A program made the position numbers and the translations under genes. Below, piece by piece: positions 36,468 through 43,450 of a stretch of DNA of 64,000 nt. The DNA is from Streptomyces sp. SM10 (GTDB lineage: Bacteria; Actinomycetota; Actinomycetes; Streptomycetales; Streptomycetaceae). The stretch covers positions 66,494 to 130,493 of the forward strand of contig NZ_NEUF01000186.1 of NCBI RefSeq assembly GCF_002910915.1, read 5' to 3'. The first letter of the stretch is position 1. Each line of letters opens with the position of its first letter. A model generated the notes under the pieces. That model had not been told where the DNA came from. It made no database searches and worked only from the letters and a program-made list of their open reading frames with translations.

Positions 36468-36687
36468 CGGAACCGCCTCCTGCTGTTGCTCGCTCGCCCT
36501 GCCGGCCTTCGTCGTCTGACTGGGGGCTCCCTGCCGAGGGGCAGGGGGGACCACCGGGGTCCAGTCTGACGTACGGCGCCGACACTCGTTGCTGCTCGGG
36601 GTCAAGTCGCGCCAAGAGGTCCGCCGAGCTCGCCGCTCGAGTTGTGCACAGGTCCCACTTCGAAGCTGATTCCTGGCTAACTCTGAG

Positions 36688-36715
36688 TGGTAGTAGTAGT
36701 AGGCCCTGTGGAAAC
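36688..36715 (-). other. Candidate DnaA-trio unwinding element
   Basis: On the plus strand, TGG-TAG-TAG-TAG-TAG is followed by GCCC and then TGTGGAAAC. Read on the minus strand this is a DnaA box (GTTTCCACA), a 4-nt GC clamp, then CTA repeats: the order box/GC/trio of the basal unwinding system described for bacterial origins. A second box (CGTGGATAA) abuts at 36716. Confidence 0.6.
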
Positions 36716-36890
36716 CGTGGATAACTGCTTCGGTGCAGGTCAGAAGCTGTTTTTTGTCCACCGACCCTGTGGGTGGCACCGGTGGACAACCATGCGTTTC
36801 TGTGGACACGCGAAAGTTCTGCACACCCGATGCACAGGGCGGGGTGACTTCTCCCCAGGCCTGTCCCCAGCTTTACCCACGTTCCCCACA
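36707..36890. promoter_or_regulatory. oriC DnaA-box group 1 (dnaN side)
   Basis: 9-mers: TGTGGAAAC (36707), CGTGGATAA (36716), TTGTCCACC (36754), GGTGGACAA (36781), TGTGGACAC (36801) and weaker TTCCCCACA (36882). The last three before it differ from consensus by one base. Confidence 0.8.
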
Positions 36891-36914
36891 GCTCAACCGA
36901 CCCCCCTCGTGTGA

Positions 36915-36942
36915 CGCCTTTCACTCTGAGCAGTGAAAGGCG
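36915..36942. repeat. Central oriC hairpin
   Basis: Perfect 11-bp inverted repeat CGCCTTTCACT / AGTGAAAGGCG with a 6-nt loop. It lies in the box-free gap between the two DnaA-box groups, with no gene ending nearby. Confidence 0.75.
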
Positions 36943-36959
36943 GTGTCGGGTTGCCGAAC

Positions 36960-37204
36960 AGTGGACAGGGGTGTGGAGAAGCTGGGGACAACCACCGCCC
37001 GCCTGTGGGCCGCCGGTGGACAACATCATCGAGCCTCTGTGGACGAATATTCTGTCCACAGGCTGTGGATCACGGTTGACCACAAATCCCCAGGCATGTG
37101 ACCTGGCCTGATGGAGTATCGGCAGTCGAGCCTGTGGACGCAATCTGGACAACTTCGCAGTCCCCAGGCTGTGGACGCCGTTTTCTCCACTCTTCTGTGG
37201 AGAA
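36960..37204. promoter_or_regulatory. oriC DnaA-box group 2 (dnaA side)
   Basis: 9-mers: AGTGGACAG (36960), TGTGGAGAA (36972), TGGGGACAA (36983), GGTGGACAA (37015), TGTGGACGA (37038), CTGTCCACA (37052), TGTGGATCA (37064), TTGACCACA (37076), TGTGGACGC (37133), TCTGGACAA (37144), TGTGGACGC (37170) and TGTGGAGAA (37196). The pair at 37038/37052 is a head-to-head inverted repeat around GAATATTCT. Confidence 0.85.
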
Positions 37205-37399
37205 GAGCTCGTCCGCGGCGCATATTCGAACACTCCCTGAGGATTCCGCCCGCTCAGGGGACGGATCACCGGGCGGCAGCAGGTGCGCGGAGGGCCCTCG
37301 AACCGAGCCGAGCCGGCTGCGATCCGCCGCTCAGGGATGCTCCTGGCGCGTCTCAGCGGGGCTCCTGGCATCGTTCAGGAGGGCTCAGGACGCACGAAA

Positions 37400-37441
37400 G
37401 GCGCCCCACCGAGGACGTCATGCGGTCCTCGGTGGGGCGCC
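37400..37441 (-). terminator. dnaA terminator
   Basis: Perfect 17-bp stem GGCGCCCCACCGAGGAC and its complement with an 8-nt loop, 45 bp after the dnaA stop. It shields oriC from dnaA transcription. Confidence 0.9.
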
Positions 37442-37485
37442 CTGGGCGCGTCGGTGCGGTCGTCTCCGGCCGCTGTGGCCGTGCG

Positions 37486-39279
37486 TCAGCCGTTCTTGAT
37501 GCGGTTGGTGAGCTCCGTGACCTGGTTGTAGATGGAGCGCCGCTCCGCCATCAAGGCGCGGATCTTCCGGTCGGCGTGCATCACGGTGGTGTGGTCCCGT
37601 CCGCCGAACTGGGCGCCGATCTTGGGCAGGGAGAGATCCGTCAGTTCGCGGCACAGGTACATGGCGATCTGGCGTGCCGTCACCAGGACACGGCTGCGGG
37701 ACGATCCGCAGAGGTCCTCCACGGTCAGTCCGAAGTAGTCCGCGGTCGCCGCCATGATGGCGGGCGCGGTGATCTCGGGAGCCGAGTCCTCGCCTCCGGG
37801 AAGCAGGTCCTTCAGCACGATCTCGGTCAGACCGAGATCCACCGGCTGCCGGTTGAGGCTCGCGAAGGCGGTCACCCGGATCAGCGCGCCCTCCAGCTCA
37901 CGGATGTTGCGGGAGATGCGGGAGGCGATGAACTCGAGCACCTCCGGCGGGGCGTTGAGCTGCTCCTGCACCGCCTTCTTACGGAGGATCGCGATGCGCG
38001 TCTCCAGCTCCGGCGGCTGCACGTCGGTGGTGAGGCCCCACTCGAAACGGTTGCGCAGCCGGTCCTCCAGGGTCACCAGCTGCCGGGGCGGCCGGTCGGA
38101 GGAGAGCACGATCTGCTTGTTGGCGTTGTGGAGCGTGTTGAAGGTGTGGAAGAACTCCTCCTGTGTCGACTCCTTGCTCGCCAGGAACTGGATGTCGTCG
38201 ACCAGCAGGATGTCCACGTCGCGGTACCGCTTGCGGAAGGTGTCGCCCTTGCCGTCGCGGATCGAGTTGATGAACTCGTTGGTGAATTCCTCCGAACTCA
38301 CGTACCGCACCCGGGTGCCCGGGTAGAGGCTGCGCGCGTAGTGCCCGATGGCATGCAGCAGGTGTGTCTTGCCGAGCCCCGACTCCCCGTAGATGAACAG
38401 GGGGTTGTAGGCCTTCGCGGGGGCCTCGGCGACAGCGACCGCGGCCGCGTGCGCGAAGCGGTTGGACGCGCCGATGACGAACGTGTCGAAGAGGTACTTC
38501 GGGTTCAGCCGGGCATGCGGCTCACCGGTCCCCGGCGGGGGCCCGGACTGCGTGCCCAGGGGGCCGCCGCCGGACCGGCCGGTCCCGGGGCCGCCCTGGC
38601 GGTGCTGGGGCTGCTGGTCCGGCAGATCGTGGCGGTCACGGCTGTCCCGCTGCTGCTCGTAGCCCTGGTGCTCGGGCTGCTGCGGACGGTAGTCGTGCTG
38701 CGGCTGCTGGGGGCGGGGGCTCGCGTACGGGTCGCGGTCCTGGTATCCGCCGTGCCGCGGCTGCCAGGAGAGGTCCTCCTGGGTGCGGGGCCAGGCACCG
38801 GGCTCGGGCCGGTGCTGCTGGTACTCCGGGTAGGCGGGGCGGGCCGTCGGCATGCCGTCGTCGGAGGGCCTGGGGCCGTAGCTGTCGTACCCGTCGTTGT
38901 GCGGAGAGTCGTCGCGCCGCGGCCCTTGGTAGCGATGGGGCTGCTGACCCTGGGGAGGCTGGTGCGACTGGTGCATCGGAGGCGCGAGCGGGGCGGGCGG
39001 TTCACCGGCGGAGTCGTCGACGGTGATCGCGATCCGGATGGGCCGCCCGCACTCACGGGTGAGCGTCTCGCTGATGAGCGGTGCGAGCCTGCCCTCCAGG
39101 ACGCGCTTGCCCCACTCGTTGGGCACGGCCAGGAGCGCGGTGTCGGCGACGAGGGCCAGAGGCTGGCAGCGCTCGATCCACTGCTTGTCCTTGGGTTCGA
39201 TGCCCTGCTGGCCCTCCCCGAGGAGTTGTTCCAGCACTCGTGGCCACACTGCGGCAAGATCGGCAGGTACGTCAGCCAC
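37486..39279 (-). CDS. dnaA: Chromosomal replication initiator protein DnaA
   Basis: 597 residues. Domain I is about 1-90. The unusually long Pro/Gln/His/Arg-rich domain II (about 91-255) is a streptomycete hallmark. AAA+ domain III has Walker A GESGLGKT (298-305) and LLVDDIQFL. Domain IV carries the DnaA signature FGGRDHTTVMHADRKI. I chose the GTG of VADVPADLAAVWPRV, where similarity to DnaA begins; an in-frame opening to 39387 overlaps the promoter. Its promoter is described separately and carries a perfect DnaA box. Confidence 0.97.
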   Translation of the reverse strand: MADVPADLAAVWPRVLEQLLGEGQQGIEPKDKQWIERCQPLALVADTALLAVPNEWGKRVLEGRLAPLISETLTRECGRPIRIAITVDDSAGEPPAPLAPPMHQSHQPPQGQQPHRYQGPRRDDSPHNDGYDSYGPRPSDDGMPTARPAYPEYQQHRPEPGAWPRTQEDLSWQPRHGGYQDRDPYASPRPQQPQHDYRPQQPEHQGYEQQRDSRDRHDLPDQQPQHRQGGPGTGRSGGGPLGTQSGPPPGTGEPHARLNPKYLFDTFVIGASNRFAHAAAVAVAEAPAKAYNPLFIYGESGLGKTHLLHAIGHYARSLYPGTRVRYVSSEEFTNEFINSIRDGKGDTFRKRYRDVDILLVDDIQFLASKESTQEEFFHTFNTLHNANKQIVLSSDRPPRQLVTLEDRLRNRFEWGLTTDVQPPELETRIAILRKKAVQEQLNAPPEVLEFIASRISRNIRELEGALIRVTAFASLNRQPVDLGLTEIVLKDLLPGGEDSAPEITAPAIMAATADYFGLTVEDLCGSSRSRVLVTARQIAMYLCRELTDLSLPKIGAQFGGRDHTTVMHADRKIRALMAERRSIYNQVTELTNRIKNG

Positions 39280-39385
39280 AAGGCACGCTCTCTCGCATGT
39301 CCCACGAATGTGTGCTTCTCGGGACGGGATGGGTCGGGTCGGGTGAGGCCCGGCAGGGGGGAAGGAAAAGAACCTGAGTTCAGCC

Positions 39386-39428
39386 ACGGTAGTCAGGCCG
39401 ACCCGCGTGGTTCAAGTTGTTGTCCACA
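39386..39428 (-). promoter_or_regulatory. dnaA promoter with upstream DnaA box
   Basis: On the minus strand: -35 TTGAAC (39410-39415), 18-bp spacer, -10 TACCGT (39386-39391). A perfect TGTGGACAA box (39420-39428) starts 4 bp upstream of the -35. A weaker TGTGTACAG lies at 39432. The predicted leader is about 100 nt. The arrangement supports autoregulation by DnaA. Confidence 0.75.
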
Positions 39429-39462
39429 GGCTGTGTACAGCGCGGGGTGGCGCGGAGCCGGT

Positions 39463-39492
39463 TTGACCGAATGGCGCAGCCGCGCGTACCGT
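39463..39492 (+). promoter_or_regulatory. rpmH operon promoter
   Basis: -35 TTGACC, 18-bp spacer, -10 TACCGT, about 170 bp before rpmH and divergent from the dnaA promoter. The rest of the 39280-39660 gap shows no gene. Confidence 0.6.
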
Positions 39493-39660
39493 GACCAGGT
39501 CGAGTTGTCGATGGCTGCTGCCGCCTGCCTCCGATGGGCAAAGATCACGATCTGTGATTGTGAAGCGGTGCACTAAGGCGTTTACGCGAGTTCCTCGTGG
39601 GCGCACGGTGACAGCCAGGCGATGTCCCGCCAACACACGAATCATTTCTGGAGCCCCCGA

Positions 39661-39798
39661 GTGAGCAAGCGCACCTTCCAGCCGAACAACCGTCGTCGCG
39701 CCAAGACCCACGGTTTCCGCCTGCGTATGCGTACCCGTGCCGGCCGCGCGATTCTCGCGAACCGCCGTGGCAAGGGTCGCGCCAACCTGTCCGCCTGA
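39661..39798 (+). CDS. rpmH: 50S ribosomal protein L34
   Basis: 45 residues, MSKRTFQPNNRRRAKTHGFR... ending RGKGRANLSA: the invariant very basic L34 sequence. It starts GTG. It is first in the rpmH-rnpA-yidD-yidC-jag-rsmG cluster, divergent from dnaA as in most bacteria. Confidence 0.99.
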   Translation: MSKRTFQPNNRRRAKTHGFRLRMRTRAGRAILANRRGKGRANLSA

Positions 39799-39816
39799 TC
39801 GCGGCCAGGTCATGAC

Positions 39817-40188
39817 GTGCTGCCTACCGAGAATCGGCTGAGGCGGCGCGAGGACTTCGCAGCCGCTGTACGCCGGGGACGTCGGGCCGGACGCCCGCTA
39901 CTCGTCGTACATCTACGCAGCGGTGTTACGGACCCGCACGTGACAGGGGAAAGTGTTCCCCCGCCGCGTGCGGGTTTCGTTGTCAGCAAAGCAGTGGGTG
40001 GAGCGGTCGTTCGCACCGCGGTGAAGCGGAAGCTTCGCCATCTGGTCCGCGATCGGCTTCCTCAGCTGCCCCCCGGTAGCCTTGTTGTCGTACGAGCGCT
40101 GCCCGGATCGGGCGACGCCGACCATGCACAGCTGGCCCGAGACCTGGACGCCGCCCTTCAGCGGCTGCTGGGAGGGGGCGCGCGATGA
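39817..40188 (+). CDS. rnpA: Ribonuclease P protein component
   Basis: Protein subunit that helps RNase P RNA trim tRNA 5' ends. 123 aa, with MLPTENRLRRREDFAAAVRRGRR at the start and the basic helix AVVRTAVKRKLRHLVRD (the RNR-type motif, here with Thr for Asn). It starts GTG, 18 bp after rpmH, and its end overlaps yidD by 4 bp. Confidence 0.97.
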   Translation: MLPTENRLRRREDFAAAVRRGRRAGRPLLVVHLRSGVTDPHVTGESVPPPRAGFVVSKAVGGAVVRTAVKRKLRHLVRDRLPQLPPGSLVVVRALPGSGDADHAQLARDLDAALQRLLGGGAR

Positions 40189-40544
40189 AGTACCCGCTGC
40201 TGGCTCTCATCAAGCTGTACCAGTGGACGATCAGCCCGCTCCTCGGGCCCGTCTGCCGCTACTACCCGTCGTGTTCCCACTATGGATATACGGCGATCGA
40301 CCGGCACGGTGCGATCAAGGGAACAGCGCTGACCGCATGGCGCATCCTGCGGTGCAATCCGTGGTCACCCGGCGGCGTGGATCACGTACCGCCACGCAAA
40401 CGTCCGCGTTGGCACGAACTGCTGCGCAGCTGTGTGCGTGGCGGCAAGGGCGGGGACTCCGCCGCCGATGTGCCTTCCGGGGGGTCGGTCTCCGAACCTC
40501 TGAGCCCGGCCACAGAGACCTCGCCCAATGCTCAAGGAGCCTGA
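40185..40544 (+). CDS. yidD: Membrane protein insertion efficiency factor YidD
   Basis: 119 aa. Contains the YidD core YQWTISPLLGPVCRYYPSCSHYGYTAIDRHGAIKG and RILRCNPWSPGGVDHVP; the Cys pattern (CRYYPSCSHY, RCNPW) is conserved. The C-terminus is longer than in E. coli and low in complexity. The ATG overlaps the rnpA stop. It assists YidC, encoded 3 bp downstream. Confidence 0.95.
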   Translation: MKYPLLALIKLYQWTISPLLGPVCRYYPSCSHYGYTAIDRHGAIKGTALTAWRILRCNPWSPGGVDHVPPRKRPRWHELLRSCVRGGKGGDSAADVPSGGSVSEPLSPATETSPNAQGA

Positions 40545-40547
40545 TTA

Positions 40548-41816
40548 GTGGACACGATTGCCAGTCTGTTCAGCTTCATCACCACACCTGTCTCGTGGGT
40601 CATCGTCCAGTTCCACAAGCTCTACGGAGCGCTCTTCGGCGATGACACGGGGTGGGCCTGGGGCCTTTCCATCGTGTCCTTGGTGGTCCTGATCCGGATC
40701 TGTCTGATCCCGCTTTTCGTCAAGCAGATCAAGTCGACCCGGAACATGCAGGTGCTCCAGCCGAAGATGAAGGCGATCCAGGAGCGCTACAAGAACGACA
40801 AGCAGCGTCAGTCCGAAGAGATGATGAAGCTGTACAAGGAAACGGGTACCAACCCGCTCTCCTCGTGCCTTCCCATCCTGGCGCAGTCCCCGTTCTTCTT
40901 CGCCCTGTACCACGTGCTCTCGGCCATCGCCTCGGGCAAGACGATCGGTGTCATCGACCAGCCGCTGCTCGACAGCGCCCGGCAGGCACACATCTTCGGC
41001 GCTCCGCTGGCCGCGAAGTTCATGGACAGCGAAGAGAAGGTCTCGGCGCTCGGCGCCTCGCTGACCGACGTCCGTGTCGTCACCGCGATCATGATCGTGA
41101 TGATGTCCGCGTCGCAGTTCTTCACTCAGCGCCAGCTGATGACGAAGAACGTGGACCTGACGGTGAAGACCCCGTACATGCAGCAGCAGAAGATGCTGAT
41201 GTACGTCTTCCCGCTGATCTTCGCCGTCATGGGGATCAACTTCCCCGTCGGTGTCCTCGTCTACTGGCTGACCACCAACGTCTGGACCATGGGTCAGCAG
41301 ATGTACGTGATCAACCAGAACCCGACTCCGGGCAGCAAGGCGCAGGACCAGTACCTGACCCGGCTGCTGAAGAGCGTGACTTCGCACGGCGAGGTCCGCG
41401 GCAGGACACGGCGCAACACCGTCAAGCGGATCTTCGCCAAGGGCACCGACCGCAACGACATCGAGCGCAAGTTCATCACCGGTCTGAGCAAGCTCGGCCT
41501 CGCCGCCCAGGAGGACGGGACGGTCGCGAAGAGCGAAGCCGCCGCTCTCGAGGCCGAGGGCGGTGCCGCTCCCAAGCGTCAGCAGCCGAAGCGTCAGACC
41601 AAGGCGAAGCGCCACACCGCTGCCACGCACCCCGGCGCGGCGAAGGACTCCGGTTCCACCGACGCGGAGCCCAAGACGTCGCTGGAGAAGCAGGACGCAC
41701 CGCAGGACGACAAGCCGAAGACGGCGGACAAGCCCGCCGCGTCCGGCTCCTCACGCCAAGCCAAGTCCGGACAGCGCAAGGGCCCGCAGCGGCCCAAGCA
41801 CCCGTCCAAGAAGTAA
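40548..41816 (+). CDS. yidC: Membrane protein insertase YidC/Oxa1
   Basis: 422 aa. The conserved insertase core has TM1 with the essential Arg in VLIRICLIPLF, QSPFFFALY, and the later helices ending FPVGVLVYWLTTN. There is no large periplasmic P1 domain, as in Gram-positives. A long Lys/Ala/Pro-rich cytoplasmic tail (about 320-422) probably contacts ribosomes. It starts GTG. Confidence 0.96.
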   Translation: MDTIASLFSFITTPVSWVIVQFHKLYGALFGDDTGWAWGLSIVSLVVLIRICLIPLFVKQIKSTRNMQVLQPKMKAIQERYKNDKQRQSEEMMKLYKETGTNPLSSCLPILAQSPFFFALYHVLSAIASGKTIGVIDQPLLDSARQAHIFGAPLAAKFMDSEEKVSALGASLTDVRVVTAIMIVMMSASQFFTQRQLMTKNVDLTVKTPYMQQQKMLMYVFPLIFAVMGINFPVGVLVYWLTTNVWTMGQQMYVINQNPTPGSKAQDQYLTRLLKSVTSHGEVRGRTRRNTVKRIFAKGTDRNDIERKFITGLSKLGLAAQEDGTVAKSEAAALEAEGGAAPKRQQPKRQTKAKRHTAATHPGAAKDSGSTDAEPKTSLEKQDAPQDDKPKTADKPAASGSSRQAKSGQRKGPQRPKHPSKK

Positions 41817-41830
41817 GAAGGAGTCCATCC

Positions 41831-42340
41831 GTGACGGACGGCACCATCACCACGGCCGCTGAGGGCAGCGACACCCTGACCCGCCTCGAGCAGGAGGGGG
41901 ATATCGCGGCGGACTACCTCGAAGGCCTTCTCGACATCGCCGACCTCGACGGCGACATCGACATGGATGTGGAGGCGGACCGGGCCGCGGTCTCGATCAT
42001 CAGCGACTCGGCGCGTGACCTGCAGAAGCTTGTGGGCCGTGACGGTGAGGTGCTGGAGGCGCTCCAGGAGCTGACGCGCCTGGCCGTGCACCGCGAGACC
42101 GGGGACCGCAGCAGGCTGATGCTGGACATCGCCGGTTTCCGGGCCAAGAAGCGTGAGGTCCTCGCGGCGCTGGGTGCCAAGGCCGCGGACGAGGTCAGGA
42201 GCTCGGGTGAGCCGGTGAAGCTGGAGCCGATGACGCCGTTCGAGCGCAAGGTCGTGCACGACGCGATCGCGGCAGCAGGTCTGCGCAGCGAGTCCGAGGG
42301 CGAGGAGCCCCAGCGCTTCGTCGTCGTTCTGCCTGCCTGA
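41831..42340 (+). CDS. jag: Jag/KhpB-like RNA-binding protein (KH and R3H domains)
   Basis: 169 aa. KH domain with GRDGEVLEALQELTRLAV, then R3H domain FERKVVHDAIAAAGLRSESEG. There is no Jag-N domain, as usual in actinobacteria. It starts GTG after AAGGAG, 14 bp after yidC. In other bacteria KhpB binds many RNAs and links to cell-division control; a role here is inferred. Confidence 0.94.
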   Translation: MTDGTITTAAEGSDTLTRLEQEGDIAADYLEGLLDIADLDGDIDMDVEADRAAVSIISDSARDLQKLVGRDGEVLEALQELTRLAVHRETGDRSRLMLDIAGFRAKKREVLAALGAKAADEVRSSGEPVKLEPMTPFERKVVHDAIAAAGLRSESEGEEPQRFVVVLPA

Positions 42341-42356
42341 CCGGATCCTTGTACTG

Positions 42357-42386
42357 TCGGCCCCGTCTGTTCGCAGGCGGGGCCGA
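42357..42386 (+). terminator. Terminator after jag
   Basis: 13-bp stem TCGGCCCCGTCTG / CAGGCGGGGCCGA (one G-U pair), 4-nt loop, followed by TCTTTGT. Confidence 0.85.
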
Positions 42387-42439
42387 TCTTTGTCAGCCTG
42401 ATAGTCAGCGTGCTAGTGCGGTACGGAAGGACGGTCCCC

Positions 42440-43156
42440 GTGACGGAGGAAGCAGTGCTCCCTCAGGCGCCCAAGGAGGCGCAGGCGGTATTCGGTGAGT
42501 TCTTCCCAGAGGCTGTCAGGTATGCGGAGCTGCTCGCGGACGCGGGCGTCAAGCGTGGTCTGATCGGCCCCCGCGAGGTGCCGCGCCTCTGGGAACGGCA
42601 CCTGCTGAACTGCGCGGTGCTCTCCGAGGTGGTTCCCGAGGGCGTCACGGTGTGCGACGTGGGGTCCGGAGCCGGCCTTCCCGGGATTCCTCTCGCGCTG
42701 GTGCGTCCCGACCTGAAGATCACGCTGCTCGAGCCGCTGCTGCGTCGTACGAACTTCCTTCAGGAGGTCGTCGAGCTTCTGGGGCTTGATCATGTGACGG
42801 TCGTCCGGGGGCGTGCCGAAGAGGTACTCGGAACGCTTCAGCCGGTCCATGTGGTGACTGCCCGGGCCGTTGCCCCGCTCGACCGCCTCGCCGGATGGGG
42901 TGTGCCCCTCCTCCGCCCGTACGGAGAGATGCTGGCGCTCAAGGGTGGGACGGCCGAGGAGGAGATCCAGGGGGCTCGTGCCGCCCTGAGTAAGCTCGGA
43001 GTGGTGGAGACCGAGGTGTTGCACGTCGGTGAGGGGTTGGTCGATCCCGCGTCCACCGTCGTACGCGTGGTCGTCGGGGAGAGTCCGGGCGGTGTGAGGT
43101 TCGCCGCAAAGCGCGCCAAGGCCGCACGGGTGGGACGGACGCGACGGCGCCGTTGA
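42440..43156 (+). CDS. rsmG: 16S rRNA (guanine527-N7)-methyltransferase RsmG
   Basis: 238 aa, SAM-dependent; motif I is VCDVGSGAGLPGIPLAL, then LEPLLRRTNFLQEV and VVTARAVAPLDRL. Loss of this methylation gives low-level streptomycin resistance in Streptomyces. The GTG of VTEEAVLPQAP has GAAGGA upstream; a 10-codon upstream extension is unlikely. The basic C-terminal tail ends VGRTRRRR. Confidence 0.96.
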   Translation: MTEEAVLPQAPKEAQAVFGEFFPEAVRYAELLADAGVKRGLIGPREVPRLWERHLLNCAVLSEVVPEGVTVCDVGSGAGLPGIPLALVRPDLKITLLEPLLRRTNFLQEVVELLGLDHVTVVRGRAEEVLGTLQPVHVVTARAVAPLDRLAGWGVPLLRPYGEMLALKGGTAEEEIQGARAALSKLGVVETEVLHVGEGLVDPASTVVRVVVGESPGGVRFAAKRAKAARVGRTRRRR

Positions 43157-43290
43157 GTGAGAGCTCTACACTGCCCTTTTGTCATTCTTCTGGGTGTTTG
43201 ATGCTTCTTCGCGAAGATGCTCCATGCAAGCAGCGATATGCGCTCCCTGCGGAGTGTCGGGAGCCCGCCGCTGTACTGCGGGGGCATCGT

Positions 43291-43304
43291 GTTTCACGTG
43301 AAAC
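43291..43304. other. parS site 1
   Basis: Perfect GTTTCACGTGAAAC in the rsmG-parA gap, 160 bp before the chosen parA start. Confidence 0.95.
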
Positions 43305-43387
43305 GTCGCTCTCTGCTGCAGGGCATCATCGACCGCGGTCGTGCGGCTGCCGCGCCGCGCGACCGCAAGCCCGTAAGGGTTCCGAAG

Positions 43388-43414
43388 TTGTCCACAGAAC
43401 CGGATTCATCCACA
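43388..43414. promoter_or_regulatory. DnaA boxes upstream of parA
   Basis: Perfect TTGTCCACA (43388-43396) and TCATCCACA (43406-43414, one mismatch from TTATCCACA), same orientation, 18 bp apart start to start, just before the parA start. Confidence 0.7.
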
Positions 43415-43450
43415 GAACAGTCGGCCTCGCTGGTTCACGACCCCGAAAGC

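Larger units (their letters stand above)
36468..37485. other. oriC: Chromosomal replication origin oriC
   Basis: Gene-free block between dnaN and dnaA with many DnaA-box-like 9-mers in both orientations. None is a perfect TTGTCCACA; many are one mismatch away (listed in the two cluster entries). Further parts are a TAG-triplet run at the dnaN end, a central hairpin, and the dnaA terminator at the dnaA end. This is the layout of known streptomycete origins. Confidence 0.95.

Noticed and set aside
36468..36824. N-terminal extension of DnaN into oriC
   Set aside because: DnaN similarity starts at VKIRVERDVL with a good ribosome site; the extension translates DnaA boxes.
37111..39576. An 821-codon open frame on the plus strand over dnaA
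   Set aside because: It is the antisense shadow of dnaA: its composition follows from GC-rich third positions, it has no family features, and it starts inside oriC.
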